DNA of 64,000 nt from Podospora bellae-mahoneyi (lineage: Eukaryota; Ascomycota; Sordariomycetes; Sordariales; Podosporaceae). The stretch is from assembly GCF_035222275.1 (NCBI RefSeq), contig NC_085882.1:565501-629500 (forward strand), in the 5' to 3' direction. The notes beneath the pieces were generated by a model. That model had not been told where the DNA came from and ran no database searches. It saw only the letters and a program-made list of their open reading frames with translations. This document shows positions 34,977 through 46,359 of the stretch, piece after piece; the stretch's first letter is position 1; each line of letters opens with the position of its first letter. A program made the position numbers and the translations under genes.

Positions 34977-36203
34977 CTGCCGATGGGAGGGAATGGAAAA
35001 GGTGAGGGGCGGGGGAGAATAGTCAGGGAAAAAAGATGGGAGAAGGGTCGGGGATTTTGCTTACTTTTAAAAGAGGGGCGGAGTCGGCGGAGTGAGGGGT
35101 CGCAATCTAGGCGCTGGGCAGGGCACTGGGGTTCAACTTAATTGCCGTCACAATTGGCAGAAAGCACCGAACACCGAATGCAGGAGCACAGCCAGAGGCT
35201 GCAGCTGGTGCAATTGATAGCCAATTATGGCAGTTTCATATTTCTTGGCTCTATAGCAGATTCAATTGTGTTCTCGTCAGGACAACGAGCACAATGCTAG
35301 CGGACCGGAATAAGGAGACTTCCAGGACCACCAGGAAAAGAAAATCAAACCCGAGCCAAAGCGGGACAGTCATGGAAAATGTGGGGGTAAGAAAAAGAGC
35401 AGCAACCTTGAAGGCCCTGTCGGTGAGTGGTTCTGGGGCAAGCTACGCCGCTTTGGACTGCACGACCCCACCAGTCTGCCCCTCTTTCCTCCATCGCCGC
35501 ACCCAATGGTGAGAGGGGAGCGAAACGTGAGAGGGGCTTCCAGCACGAAGTGGCCTTCGCGAGAGCCCCTCCTACGGCTCCTCACAGTTCGGCGGTCAGG
35601 AATAAGGCAAAAGCAGAAGGTTACTAGGCACATACCGACAGACTCATGATCTTTGACGTCTTTTCGGCCTATACAGCTAGCCATAAAACCGCAAAACCCA
35701 TAGCATTCAAGAAATTCGCACAATCTGTCACAAAGCATGCGCTTTGGATCGTCAGCCCCCATGCATCCGGACCGATTTGATATGTGGACTCCGACTCCGA
35801 GGATAGACTCCGGGCTGAGGCCGTGGTCCGAGGAAGCATAGAGAGGCTCGTACATCTTACATCAACTCTTACGTCAATCAAGATAGGTTCCTGGCAATGG
35901 GGTGCCCCTGTGCAGCCAGACCCGTCAAAAGCCGAACATCTTGTGGGTATTGTGGTACCGTTGGTGTTTATTTATCCACGCCTAACGCAGGCCCTCCTAT
36001 CTAGTTGCCTTTCGCCCTGGTGTCTCTAGTTCGCTCTCGGCCCAGAAAATTTCCCATTAAGCAAATGGACAGCATGGCTGGCCCGGAAACTAAGCAATCA
36101 GAAAAGATGCCCATAACCCGGAACGCCAGACCTAATGCAGTCGAGAATACCCGCCAACGCTCGTCAAACCCCCTTTTCACGCACGCCATGCACATGTCTG
36201 CCC
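34977..36203. other. Promoter of the SAH hydrolase and 3' flank of eIF3h
   Basis: A 1.2-kb non-coding gap. Frames at 35294-35855 show no family resemblance. No RNA gene was recognised. Confidence 0.5.
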
Positions 36204-37418
36204 TCACTCAGGCAGCAAATTTCCCCGGACAGCAAACATCTTGGAGGTAATTGCAGCTGTGAACCCATCCACCTGCTTGCTGTACTGCTCAACCTGTCGC
36301 GCATTCAGCATGCCCTCGAGCCGACTGGGCTCTTGTGGCAGCTTGAACAGTCTTTGCCATTCGTCCTCGGGGAGAGGAGCCTGCTTCGCCGCAACACGGG
36401 CAGCATTTTCCGCCTTGCGCTTTGTCTGCCATTGAGTGATCTTAAACTGCTCGCGCGTCAGCTGACGCTGATAGTACTGGTGGTTGTTGAGATCGGTGTA
36501 ATGGGCTTCGATACTGTCGAGGAGAAGATCGCATGTCTTCTCAAGGAAAGGGTCAATCGACAGATCAAGGGCGTCGAAAGATGGGTTCGCGGGTAATCTG
36601 GCAGGGTCACGAGAAATGTCGTTTAGCGACGTGGGAAGCGGGACCTCGGCGGTCTCGGGGAGGGTGGGCATCTGGTGCAGGAATGTGGTGAGGAGGTGAG
36701 AGTTGTGAACGATGACAGGGACTTCCACAAGGATGTCCTTGAAGCTCAACTTGGACTTTTGCAGGCTACCGGTCGCGGCATATTAGCGTCAAGCACCGCG
36801 GTCAACTCGATAAGCCAGACTGGCGATCACCTTACCTCTCTGTTGTGAACTTGCCCTCCTTGTATGCGGCCATGAACTCGGGTGAGAGTCTGAAGGCGCG
36901 CAGGCTGAGCGCTCCTTGCGAGCTCCTGCTGACATCATGAACGAGCGCGACAGTCTTGTCGTTGTCGCGCTGATAGTGGTATTGATTCTCAATAAAGTTG
37001 AGGGAGACAAAGTTGCCCATGGTGGCACTGGTGTACCAGCCGACGTTGTTAGCATCCACGTTGACCTCCTTCAAGTGCTTGATCATCTCGTTCTGGTAGG
37101 CGATATTGGCCTTTGCGCGGGGGGCGGCGGCGGCGAGGCTTGAAGCATCGTTCTGGTGGCCGTCGGTATTCGCAACATCGACCGTGGGGAAGGGAAAGGC
37201 ATTTGTGATCTCAAGGACACCGTCGTTGTCCATGCCCACCAAGGAACCGGTGGCTGTAGTGGGAAAGCTGGCAGAGCAGTGCTTGACAATCTTGATTACT
37301 ACCTGCCCGGACGTTAGTATCGCGATCGCTGCTCGGGCGGGGCTCTGAGGGCGCAGGGACTCACGAGCGCCTCGACCTGGGCCGATTTGAACGGCACATC
37401 TTTTTGTACGTCGGCCAT
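36204..37418 (-). CDS. eif3h: Translation initiation factor eIF3 subunit h
   Basis: Three exons, 37418-37365, 37302-36836 and 36765-36204, encode 360 residues; introns are 62 and 70 nt. Joining restores [14 protein letters not shown] and [21 protein letters not shown]. The N-terminal half is an MPN domain ([38 protein letters not shown]) that lacks the JAMM metal-binding histidines, as expected for the non-catalytic MPN subunits of eIF3. The C-terminal half is helical ([32 protein letters not shown]). The protein is part of the eIF3 complex that recruits mRNA to the 40S subunit; this subunit is kept in filamentous fungi but absent from budding yeast. Confidence 0.96.
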
Positions 37419-38301
37419 GGTGAAAGTCTGAGTCGGCAATGAGATCGGGGGATCGGGAGTTGGGAAGACGTGCGTGTGTCCGTTCGTACTTGGATCCGAT
37501 GCTGAGGAAGACTGCCGGCAACTTTTCACGAGGTTTCTGGGAAATCTCGCTAGTTTGTGGGCAAGCTGGCGTCGAGGTGGCTTGAAAGGCCGAAATGGGG
37601 AGCAGAAAACTTTTGTCAAAGGGTCTGGTGTGGCTTATGTCCCGCTATATGTGGCGCATGCGAAGCCTGGGGACGCTTGCAGCCTGACTTCTCCATCGCG
37701 AAATGCCAAGAGGTTGCGGACACAGTGTGGGTCATTGTAGCCCGACCCACCCATCCACATCGTTAACAGCCCACTGCCAATTTGAGGAGCAACAGAAGAG
37801 CACTGCTCGTAGCTGCGTATACTAACACAAGAAGGAGCGAAACATAAAGATAAGTTCGACGAAGCAGCACAACTAGCAAGAAAATTCCAAGTTTGACCTG
37901 GCTACCTATACATCCATCTATCTCCCTGAATGGGAAGCTGAGGCTTCTGGAGGTGTCGTCTAGGGGAGGGATTCGCAAATGGTCACGAAATTCGAGCACT
38001 GGCCGGTGATTTGACAAAACACCAACCCATCCCACGCTCCCCCACGTCTTGTGGCTCATCTCGCAATTCGTCAGTGATGCTTAAATGGACGACACACCCA
38101 TCTTTCCGGTGCTCGTTCTTCTGGTCTTCTCTTTTCTTTCACTACATCTCTTTCCTCTATAAACATACAACTCTTTCGGTACGAGGCAGCGACTCGATTC
38201 ATTCAGTTATAAAGCCGTCTATTATTCTATGGATATTTCCCCGCAGTCTTCTATAAAAGCCATAATGATGAGACCAAACTCGGCCACCACACGCAACTCG
38301 C
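37419..38301. other. Promoter of eIF3h and 3' flank of the UPF0643 gene
   Basis: No gene, repeat or RNA was recognised in this non-coding gap. Confidence 0.5.
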
Positions 38302-39071
38302 TCAGTCAGTCCACTCGCTAATAGACCACCCGTTGACGCCTTCGTCTATGGTCATTCGATGCCGGTCGATCTTCCAAAATGAATACAAATGCCGTGCGGC
38401 ACCGGCAGCCTTTCGGTGAGCAGGGCCAACCCCTCCTTTTCTTGCGTCTTCGTGAGACCTCCACACACACGTTGCAAGATTGCGACCCTCAATATCAGGA
38501 GTGCCAAACCAGTACCTGCCATACAAGCTCGTCAGTTAGAGTTAAGCTATTTCTGCTTGCTTTCTGTTGCCTGGGTTTCATATGACGAGACAAAGACCTA
38601 CTTGAGGAACCCACCACTCGACGTGGCTTCCACGTGGGCTGCTTTGTCGAGGGTTCCTAGCTCTGCATAGATTGTCGTGGGAGGGATACGGGACCGAAAG
38701 GCAACAATGTAGAAGGAAGTTTTCCTCCATGCATGTTGTCTCTGGTTGGCAAGTGCCCGGAGAGTATCGATGATGTCGGGCCAGTTGAATGTGTCAAGGT
38801 ATGGTGCTGTGGCATAGTCATCCCGCAGGCACCTCATTTGTGTCAGGGCGAGCGCGAAAAGTTGGTTTTCGGTGTCGAGGGTATTGAGGTCAAGCAGATG
38901 TTGCTGCTCTGTATAGGGCGACACTACAAGATATCGATCAGGCCCTGGCGAGGGCGTTGGCGTGGCAACAACCTCAGACTCGGACACGATGATGGAGGCT
39001 TTGGCATACACTTGGCGTGTGTTCGAGTCTTGGGCCTCTGCCACGATTGCTGGCCCCTGGGAGATGGTCAT
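38302..39071 (-). CDS. UPF0643 family protein of unknown function
   Basis: Two exons, 39071-38602 and 38515-38302, encode 227 residues; the 86-nt phase-2 intron joins EATSSGGFLK to YWFGTPDIEGRNLATCVW. The blocks YLVVSPYTEQQHLLDLNTLD, DDYATAPYLDTFNW and ATCVWRSHEDARKGG are those of a fungal-specific family known from fission yeast as UPF0643. No catalytic motif, signal peptide or membrane segment is visible. The conserved tryptophan, arginine and histidine residues near the C-terminus (CVWRSHEDA) recall ligand-binding alpha-beta barrels, but that is a guess. It is an ordinary single-copy gene with no special context. Confidence 0.87.
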
Positions 39072-40071
39072 CGTGTGGCGAGTATGCCGATGCTCTTGGT
39101 GGTGGAACAGATTGCCACGGGGGGCAGTGGGTGAGAGGTGTTATATAAATGCTCTGTTATCGTGGAGCGAGATGGACAAGCAACATCGGAAGAGTCAGCT
39201 GGGCAGCAGAACAGTTGTCGATGGGAACAGGCGGATAAAACAAGATGATAACAGGATGCAGGAGGGCGAGGTCGGATGCACTGGCGACAACCGACAGTCA
39301 AAGAGACTGGTGACATGTCGTGAGCGAATCACGAATTCATGCGGAACATCAGCTAGGATAGGCCCATTATTCTCGAGGCCTTGTTATGGGCATGACCACT
39401 GAGCGGTTGCTCTCCGAGTAGGAGTAAGCGTCGTCGCGGAAACCCTACCGATGGCGCCATCGATCGTAACAGTGGTGACATTGCAGTCAAACTCTGCTCC
39501 GGCTCATCTCTGGTTCTTTGACGGATGAAAGAGGCGGGAAACTCGGGACAAAGCCTTGTTTCACCCTGCTTTGCACAACACCGATTAAAAAGAAAGCAGC
39601 GCTCGCACATCAGTCAAGGTCTCGCGTCATATAGGCGTTGCTCACCGCCAAATGGGCAATGCAAAGTGTGCATTGCGACTTGCAAACGAACCTGGCGGGG
39701 CTTTGCGTGGTAGCTATCAACAATGCGATTTCCAGATTACCGGGTACCACCTCCTATATCTGCAGATCCGACCCTTGGCTTTCTGCCGATAACCCCCGTG
39801 CCGTTCTTCCCCCCAAGACCACCCACGGGGAGTTTCAACAGAGTCCCACTCCACTGCCTGACCTGAAAACACACGGTTGCTGCTCATCAGCGACTTCAGA
39901 GCTATCTCTGACTGGAGATAAGAATACACTGTGAACAGAAGACCAACACTCCGAGGGCTATTCAATACGCCGCTATGGTGCATGTTTCCTGGCATTGGCC
40001 ATGCGGGCGATCAGTCATCTTGCTATATGGAGGAAGCCGCTTGCTGTTCTACCGCAGTTCGCTTTAAAGCT
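39072..40071. other. 1-kb non-coding gap between the UPF0643 and carrier genes
   Basis: Contains the promoter of the UPF0643 gene and the 3' flank of the carrier. No other supported feature; short frames at 39353-39995 have no family resemblance. Confidence 0.5.
39140..39150 (-). promoter_or_regulatory. TATA-like box upstream of the UPF0643 gene
   Basis: The sequence ttatataa lies about 70 bp upstream of the ATG on the minus strand. The position fits a core promoter, but no transcript start can be seen. Confidence 0.3.
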
Positions 40072-41205
40072 TCAAGAGAAGTTAGGATGGTCTGGTGATG
40101 TCCCCTTGAGCCAAATCTTGGCCATTTCGTATGAGCCCAGATATAAGCCACTCCCCAGGGCCGTCCATGTCCCACGAAGCATAGCTCCCCGAAAGATGCC
40201 ACGCACCCCCTCTTTTCGGACTATCCTGCTCGTAATTTCCCATGTGGTTTCGGAGGCTGATGAGCTCCCGGCGTTGAGCATAATCCTCGTTTTGACCACA
40301 TCTAATGGAGTGGTCAGCAACGCTGCAAGGCTGCCCGAGACTGCAGCACTTGCTCCCGTCACCAAACCTGTCTCGACAAGAGCCGACTTGAGGCCATTCT
40401 GGCGCGTCTCCTTCGACTGCCTGGTGTCTTGTAGTTGGTCACTGTCCGCGTAATCTTTCCGTGTGTGTGATGATTCTGCACCTCCCCTCTTCCAGTTCCA
40501 AATTTGGCCCCGAAAGATCTCAAACAGCGGGAATTGGAGTGCAGTGAAAGGCAGATTTCTGGCGACAAGAGCAGTGTAGCCTGTCCATAATCTTCGTCCG
40601 GCGCCTCCCTCACTCCGCCACACCATGTGCAATGCTTCGATGGACGATGATCTGCTATGACCAGAAGAGCTGAAACGCTGTAAGACTTGAGCATTTTGCT
40701 TGATCACCTCAGCTGGTGTGAGAACAGTACACGAGGCCAGTTCGGCGCCAGCTGAAGCCAGAGCGTGGATTGCTGGCTGAGGGGCTGTACTGGGCAAAGA
40801 AAACTTCAGGGCAGACTTTGCAGATTCATAACTGATGAAAAATATCGCAGCTACACTCCGCCATGAGCACAGCTAAAGTCAGTTGTCTATTCATGTACAA
40901 TGTTGACAAGCATGGAAGGAGTGAAGCGTACCGGCAGGCAATGTTGCAAAAACCACACTACCAATTCCTTGGTATAGACCTCTGAGCCCATGAGATACCG
41001 GCGCTGGACGTCCTGCCTGACCAACAATACCTTGGCTCTGGTATCGAGTCTTTATTGTATCCAAGGGGTAAACAAGGAGGTCAACAGTAAACGCTGCCAC
41101 CGCACCGGCCTAGCATCAACCTTGATCAGCAAATATTTAAGCCTTCAAGCTTGGATCTGTGTGGTTACATACCGCCAATATCTCCGTTTGTGTGTTGTCC
41201 CTCAT
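40072..41205 (-). CDS. Mitochondrial carrier, S-adenosylmethionine transporter type (Pet8-like)
   Basis: Three exons, 41205-41173, 41109-40932 and 40850-40072, encode 329 residues; introns are 63 and 81 nt. All three carrier signature motifs are present: YPLDTIKTR, TPAEVIKQN and TPLDVVKTR, one in each of the three repeats. GLYQGIGSVVFATLPAAAIFFISYE, LASCTVLTPAEVIKQNAQV and ARNLPFTALQFPLFE are close to the SAM carrier (yeast Pet8, human SLC25A26), which brings cytosolic S-adenosylmethionine into the mitochondrial matrix in exchange for S-adenosylhomocysteine. A hydrophilic insert (ESSHTRKDYADSDQLQDTRQ) lies between repeats 2 and 3. It is the last gene before the AT-rich block, and its ATG is less than 0.5 kb from the composition change. 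Confidence 0.92.
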
Positions 41206-42164
41206 TAAAACGAATGACGCCTCGTTTCTATGCTCGGAGGAATCTTATCTGACTGAGAATCTTTTCGCAACGTACGTAGTTGGAGGGTGGAAGTGTGAAT
41301 CTGGTGATCACTAGCGATGTGCCTAACAGCAGGGGTCTAAAAAGCTAACTAGGCACCATGACATCATAGCTGTAGATGTGGGTATCTGCCGCTCGAGGTC
41401 ATACACAACCACCATTCCTTATAGGTTAAGGACTACGGTATGTACTCTTGGGGTTTTCTAGTGCTATTCGAAGTTGAAAATAAGAAAGTAGGTAAGTTGG
41501 GAGTCTTCTGTGATATCGTATGGGACGACGAGACTAGCAAAAAGCACCAATAGCATATAGATACTAGAGAATATATGCTATAGTATAGCATCCACAAATC
41601 TTCTTTCTACTGAAGGTTCAGAAAAGGATTTGGGATACTTCTAATTTCCCGAGATTTTCCTACCTGAATTAAAGTTCCGAAAAATGTTTTTCTAGAAATC
41701 GAAAAACTTTTGAATTTATTATTATACGTAAGATTATAAACTTAAATTATAATACAATTCAATATATTTTTAAGAAGATATTTAATCGATTTTCCATGTA
41801 AATTTTTTTAAATAAGAAATCTTTTCTTATTTAGTTTTTTTTATTTTTAAATTAGATGTCTTCTTCCCTTAAATTTTAATGAAATAGTAAGCTAAGAATA
41901 GATTTTAGAAATTAATAACCAAAGTAAGTAAATAAGTCTAAATATATAAAGCTTACTATATTAAATAAATATTTGAATCTAATAAATAAAATTATAAGCA
42001 AAATATGAAATTTATATTTTAATTGGAATTAAAAGAACAGGTATGATCTTGGAATAAATATAAAATGAAAAAAATATGGTAAATCATGTATAAACAATAA
42101 ACTGGACTCTAATATATAAAAAATAAAAACAGAAGCTTTACCTATCATTAAATAGTAAAAATTG
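41206..42164. other. Transition from euchromatin to AT-rich DNA
   Basis: The first few hundred bases still look like intergenic DNA of normal composition; from about 41.65 kb the sequence is dominated by A and T with frequent TA and few CG dinucleotides. No gene or transposon terminus is recognisable. Confidence 0.7.
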
Positions 42165-42850
42165 TATAAATAATAAAATAAGCAATCTTCTGAACTATAC
42201 ACGTATTTTTTAGCTTTTCGGCGCTTATTAAAAGCTTCGTTAGCTTTGCAAAGTAAAGCGTTCTCTATAGAAAAAAAAATTGTCTAGTATATTATGACTA
42301 TTAAATATTTAGTAAATTAGTTTACTGGCTTCTCGGGAGTTTTATAGTATTTAGAATTCCTAAGGTTATAAAGTACCGGGCTGCAAAGTCAGGGGTTTTA
42401 ACGTACGAAACTTTATATCCATCTTAAAAAGTACACTTTTTAGCTCGTGCGGTATAGAGCTAGTACCCGCAAAGCTACCCTATATTTTTCTCCATTATAG
42501 AAGCGAAAAAGGCTTTGGAAAAAGTATAGAGGAACTTGACTCTACTTATGTAATTCATATACGCGTGTATTATATCCTCGACTTAATAACTGTACGTTTA
42601 TTTAACGGCTTAAAGTAACTAATATCGAGTAGCTAAAGGAGGTGAAAAGAATATGAAGGTATGTAGAGCGTGATAATGTTATACTACTAATAGTAGCGCT
42701 CGAATTCGGTCGTAGCCGTCGAGGATTAATAACCAGTATTTACTCTTTATATGGGACGCTATATTATAGTCGAAGTATTTAATCTAAGTTAGGCCTACGA
42801 AACTAGTAGTTCAACTATTATTAATCATTATAATACGTTGATAGTAAAAG
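42165..42850 (-). mobile_element. Inverted fragment of a Fot1/Pot2-like transposon (copy D)
   Basis: Read on the minus strand, this segment aligns by eye with about 47.10-47.88 kb of the full copy at 46307-48167. It shares taacgtattataat near its start, tagattaaatacttcgac, ttattaatcctcga (the second catalytic-Asp region), the tataacggagaaa-like stretch and the gcgccg(g/a)a(a/g)agctaaaaaa region before the C-terminus. Both ends of the transposon are missing and stops interrupt every frame. The high-coordinate end adjoins a GC-richer island. Confidence 0.8.
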
Positions 42851-42880
42851 CTAAAGTCTCATACACAGGCTTAGGGGCCC

Positions 42881-43463
42881 TGTAATAGTGGAGCACTTCA
42901 GTGCTTATGGTGCAGCGGAAACTTGCGACACAGTCCAGTAGCTTACTTTTGAGTGTGCGTGGGCTCAGGTGCTTTATGGCACTGTAGGACAGAGCAATAG
43001 TGGGTGACCTTTTATATTTATAGCGCTAGCTTTCCGTAATTCCACTATAGTACTCTGTAGTAGAGTTCGCACTCGACCTTTACAATATACCCTCCGGGGC
43101 TTTACAAGGCCTTGCCCCCTCCAACACGCAGATATGTCAGGGTCTGACCTGGAAGTTAAAGATGTGGCTGCGTTTTGCAAAAAACGTGCTCACGCCCATA
43201 CAAAACTGGGCAAAATCGGCCACCGGTTTACCGTAGGTGCGGGTAGCTGTGGGCCCACAAAGCCGCTATTTTTATAGGGCATTTATAGGGCCTTCAGTAG
43301 CCTAAATCCAAGATTTAGGTCATTTTAAGCTACCGTAGCGTCCGATGCAAGGCTTCGAAGCTGATTTTGTACTAAGTGGATCCTCGAGGGTGCCGGGTAG
43401 GTATGCTGCAGCCGTCCGCCGTAGCTACCGGTCCTTTCGGAACTAAACGCTTGTAGTATTACA
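42881..43463. mobile_element. GC-richer island, possible LTR or other insertion
   Basis: In the AT-rich block this 0.58-kb segment has near-normal composition and few mutation-type stops. It begins tgtaatag and ends tattaca, i.e. TG...CA termini with a 7-bp inverted match (TGTAATA/TATTACA), and carries a hairpin agcacttcagtgct just inside (42892-42905). I find no target duplication at these ends, so its nature as an LTR is uncertain. The 68-codon minus-strand frame inside it has no recognised product. Confidence 0.4.
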
Positions 43464-44727
43464 GCAGTAACCTACTGTAAAATAGGCCTGAAGGGACCCA
43501 TTTTTAACAATTAATGAGCCGAATAGTTATACTCGCTACATTAATCAGCGAAGTAGTTTTACATAATTGAAATAATGAAAGGAAATATAGTCTAACTGAG
43601 GGTACTAATTGTTTAAAATTATAATCGCCTATTACGGTTATTAAACTGAGTTACTTCCACTTTATTAAAGCCGCCTAAAATCTTAATTACTATACCAGCG
43701 AAAATGATATTTATTATAAATCCAATCTCGTCGAAGTTAAACCATATTGAAAATTTATATACTTTTGCACCATAGGAATATTAATATATATATATTAAAA
43801 CATATTGACAACTCATTTCAACGATTAAATGCAAGAAATATATTAAAAGAAAGAGCTAGATTTCTAAATATCGAGTTTAAAATAGACTATTCTACCATTT
43901 TAAAAAATTAAATGCAATAATATTAGTTAATGTAAATCGTCTCATTATAATCAAAATGATATTAGTGTTATTAAAGAGAGTAAAGAGGTTGTTTTCAGAG
44001 AATACTGTTACTTTATCAATTTCATTTGTTTATTCATGAAACAGAAATAAATCTATGAGCTTTATAAGTAATAGATCTTTAATTACTTTTAACACTTGAT
44101 AGGAAGATCATTGATTATTTCGTAGAATATAAAATTGCTTATATCATCAAATTAAATCCAAACGCCGTAAGAACTAAAGAAAGTTTATTTTTAAAAAAAT
44201 TTATAACCTCGGTTTTAATTAAGGTTATCTCTATTATAAAAAGCTTGTTAGATAAACTCTTTATATTTATATATCGGTAAAAATAAGGCTTATTACAGCG
44301 GTAGCTCTGGTACTGGTCTACTTGGATAATATTTAGCTATAGGCTAGTAATTCCTTCTTCTTTTACTTTTTTAGGTTAAAATTCTATAAAATATAGTTAT
44401 TATTTATCCAAAACTTTTGCTTATCTATTTTGCTACTTTTACATTATTTTCAATGAACTTTAATTATGTGAAAAATATTGAATGCCACCTAATTTAGTAT
44501 TCGATTAAAATAAGGTTAGGAATACTTACAGTTGAATGATATTCAAAGTACTTAAATATATTCAAATAAAATTAGTAGGTAAGTACAATATCTGTAATAT
44601 AAATAAAATCCCTCGAAAAGAATTGAATTGTTTATAATTGTTTCTTTTGTATTAAACTAAAAGTATTTTTATACTTATTGAATGTAGTATATATCTTATG
44701 ATTATATGATAAATTATTAAAAAGAAA
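43464..44727. other. AT-rich DNA without recognisable elements
   Basis: Only stop-filled, A/T-dominated sequence. No terminal repeats, open frames or RNA genes were recognised; probably old mutated transposon DNA. Confidence 0.5.
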
Positions 44728-44835
44728 AATGAGCTCAGACGCAACGCAAAATATAGAAATGGTTGCTTTACCTACTATTAAAACGGTAAAATAAAATGTC
44801 GAGTAGCGAAGGGTTAAAATAGCCCGAAACGTAAT
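44728..44835 (+). repeat. Dispersed repeat of about 100 bp, copy 1
   Basis: Shares gacgcaacgcaa, tgctttacctactatt, aaaacggtaaa and agggtt..atagcc-type blocks with segments at 49262-49375 and 57060-57165, differing mainly by transitions. It ends shortly before the solo LTR. Its parent element is unknown. Confidence 0.6.
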
Positions 44836-44878
44836 ACGATAAGTCTTTAAGAAAGCTATATGAAAAATACTAATTTTT

Positions 44879-45220
44879 TGTCACAAGGGCTGTGATAGAG
44901 GGCTTGGAACAAGTAGTTCAATTCCAGTAATAATCTTCAATGGCCTCAAAGTCCATGATGAAGGAAAACTCAGAGTAATACAGTGATCCTGAACGCGTAT
45001 TTATCTTTTGTCAACTGGTCCGTGCCTTCATGCCTCAGGTCTCTGCCAAATCCTTCAATATCTCTCGAGGCCAATAGTATTCTTTTGATACCCGCCTTGC
45101 TTTTGATTGCCTGCCTCACTTTCGACGAGAGGCTCACAACTTGATGTTACCCCTCCTGACTGTGATATTGGCAGTGTTGTTGGTCGTGGTCGCGGGTGGT
45201 TGGTCTTGTGCCGTGTGACA
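44879..45220. mobile_element. Solo LTR, 342 bp, with 5-bp target duplication
   Basis: The segment begins tgtcacaagg and ends ccgtgtgaca, giving TG...CA ends with inverted TGTCAC/GTGACA. It is flanked on both sides by ttttt (44874-44878 and 45221-45225), the 5-bp duplication expected of LTR-retrotransposon integration. No internal coding region remains, so it should be a product of LTR-LTR recombination. Its composition is close to the euchromatic genes, so it was inserted late or escaped mutation. Family (copia or gypsy) is unknown; orientation is not determined. Confidence 0.8.
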
Positions 45221-45225
45221 TTTTT

Positions 45226-46304
45226 CCATTATATAAAAAACTTATAAATATAATGACTTATTTCGTTAATGTTAGAAGGATATAGTACTAATATGACACT
45301 ATTTCTTGTTAAATGTTAAAGAAAGTTTTTTATTTACTATGAAGTTAAATTATGGGATACTAAAAAGTATGTTATATTTAAGATTATATTTGGTTTTATT
45401 TGACCCTCAAAGTTAAACAGCTTTTGTAATCTTAAAGTAATGTTACTTTTGTTTTAAAGGGCCGGTTATCAATAATCAATAAGCAAGTATCTATAATCAT
45501 AATATACTTCAACATTTTACCCTTAACAAGATCGAAATTAATAGCTTTTAACCCATTTTGGCATTAGGTAGGTAGTTGGATAAAAACTATAGTTAAAGAG
45601 GTTTATAAGGACTTTAAACTTATTCCATAATTCATTAATATTACTATATAATTCAGGAAAAATAAATGAATGATAGAATAGTTAAACAAAACATAAAATT
45701 TACGATTTTAATTTATGTAAAAGGGAAGATATGATATTAAGGTAGTATAAGGTTAGAGAAGAGAAGTATGGTCGGTTAAATAATAAAGCTAATAAAATTA
45801 ATTACAAAATTTAATACCTTACTTTACTTTCTAGAAAAAAGCTTTTTATCAATATTTTTATTATTATTCTATATAAAGATAATCTCTACTTACAGATTAA
45901 AGGTAGTATCACGATTAATTTTAGTTAAATAAGTGAGTTGACCTTCATTAATAGGAATACTTAATTATGTTATAATAATTCCTTGAAAGAAAAGAAAATA
46001 AGGCAAAATTTTACGAAAAATACATAAATATTGAAAGTTCTGAGTTTTCTTTTCTATATTTTGAATTTTAATAATAAAATCTTCATTATTAAATGAACTA
46101 TTCATTATGTAATATGTTAAAAGAAATGTATAATGGTAATTTTACAGGTTTTATTTTGAAGAATTAAAATCCATATTTTAATAAGTATAAGTTTAAGATA
46201 AGAAAATTATAACTTTACATTATTGTCATCAAGTTTAATCAGACTATAAGCTTTATATATCTCGGTTGATACCGTACCATAAATAGCTTGAAAACAAGAT
46301 AGAT
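45226..46304. other. AT-rich DNA without recognisable elements
   Basis: Nothing beyond A/T-dominated, stop-filled sequence is visible between the solo LTR and the first full transposon. Confidence 0.5.
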
Positions 46305-46306
46305 TA

Positions 46307-46359
46307 ACGTATATTATAAGCGAGTCGTACATATAAGCGAGTCGTACAGTCTCTACCAC
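46307..46359 (+). repeat. Left TIR of copy A, with internal tandem
   Basis: Starts acgtatattataagcg and contains two direct copies of tataagcgagtcgtaca, probably transposase binding sites. The right TIR is its inverted match. Confidence 0.9.
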
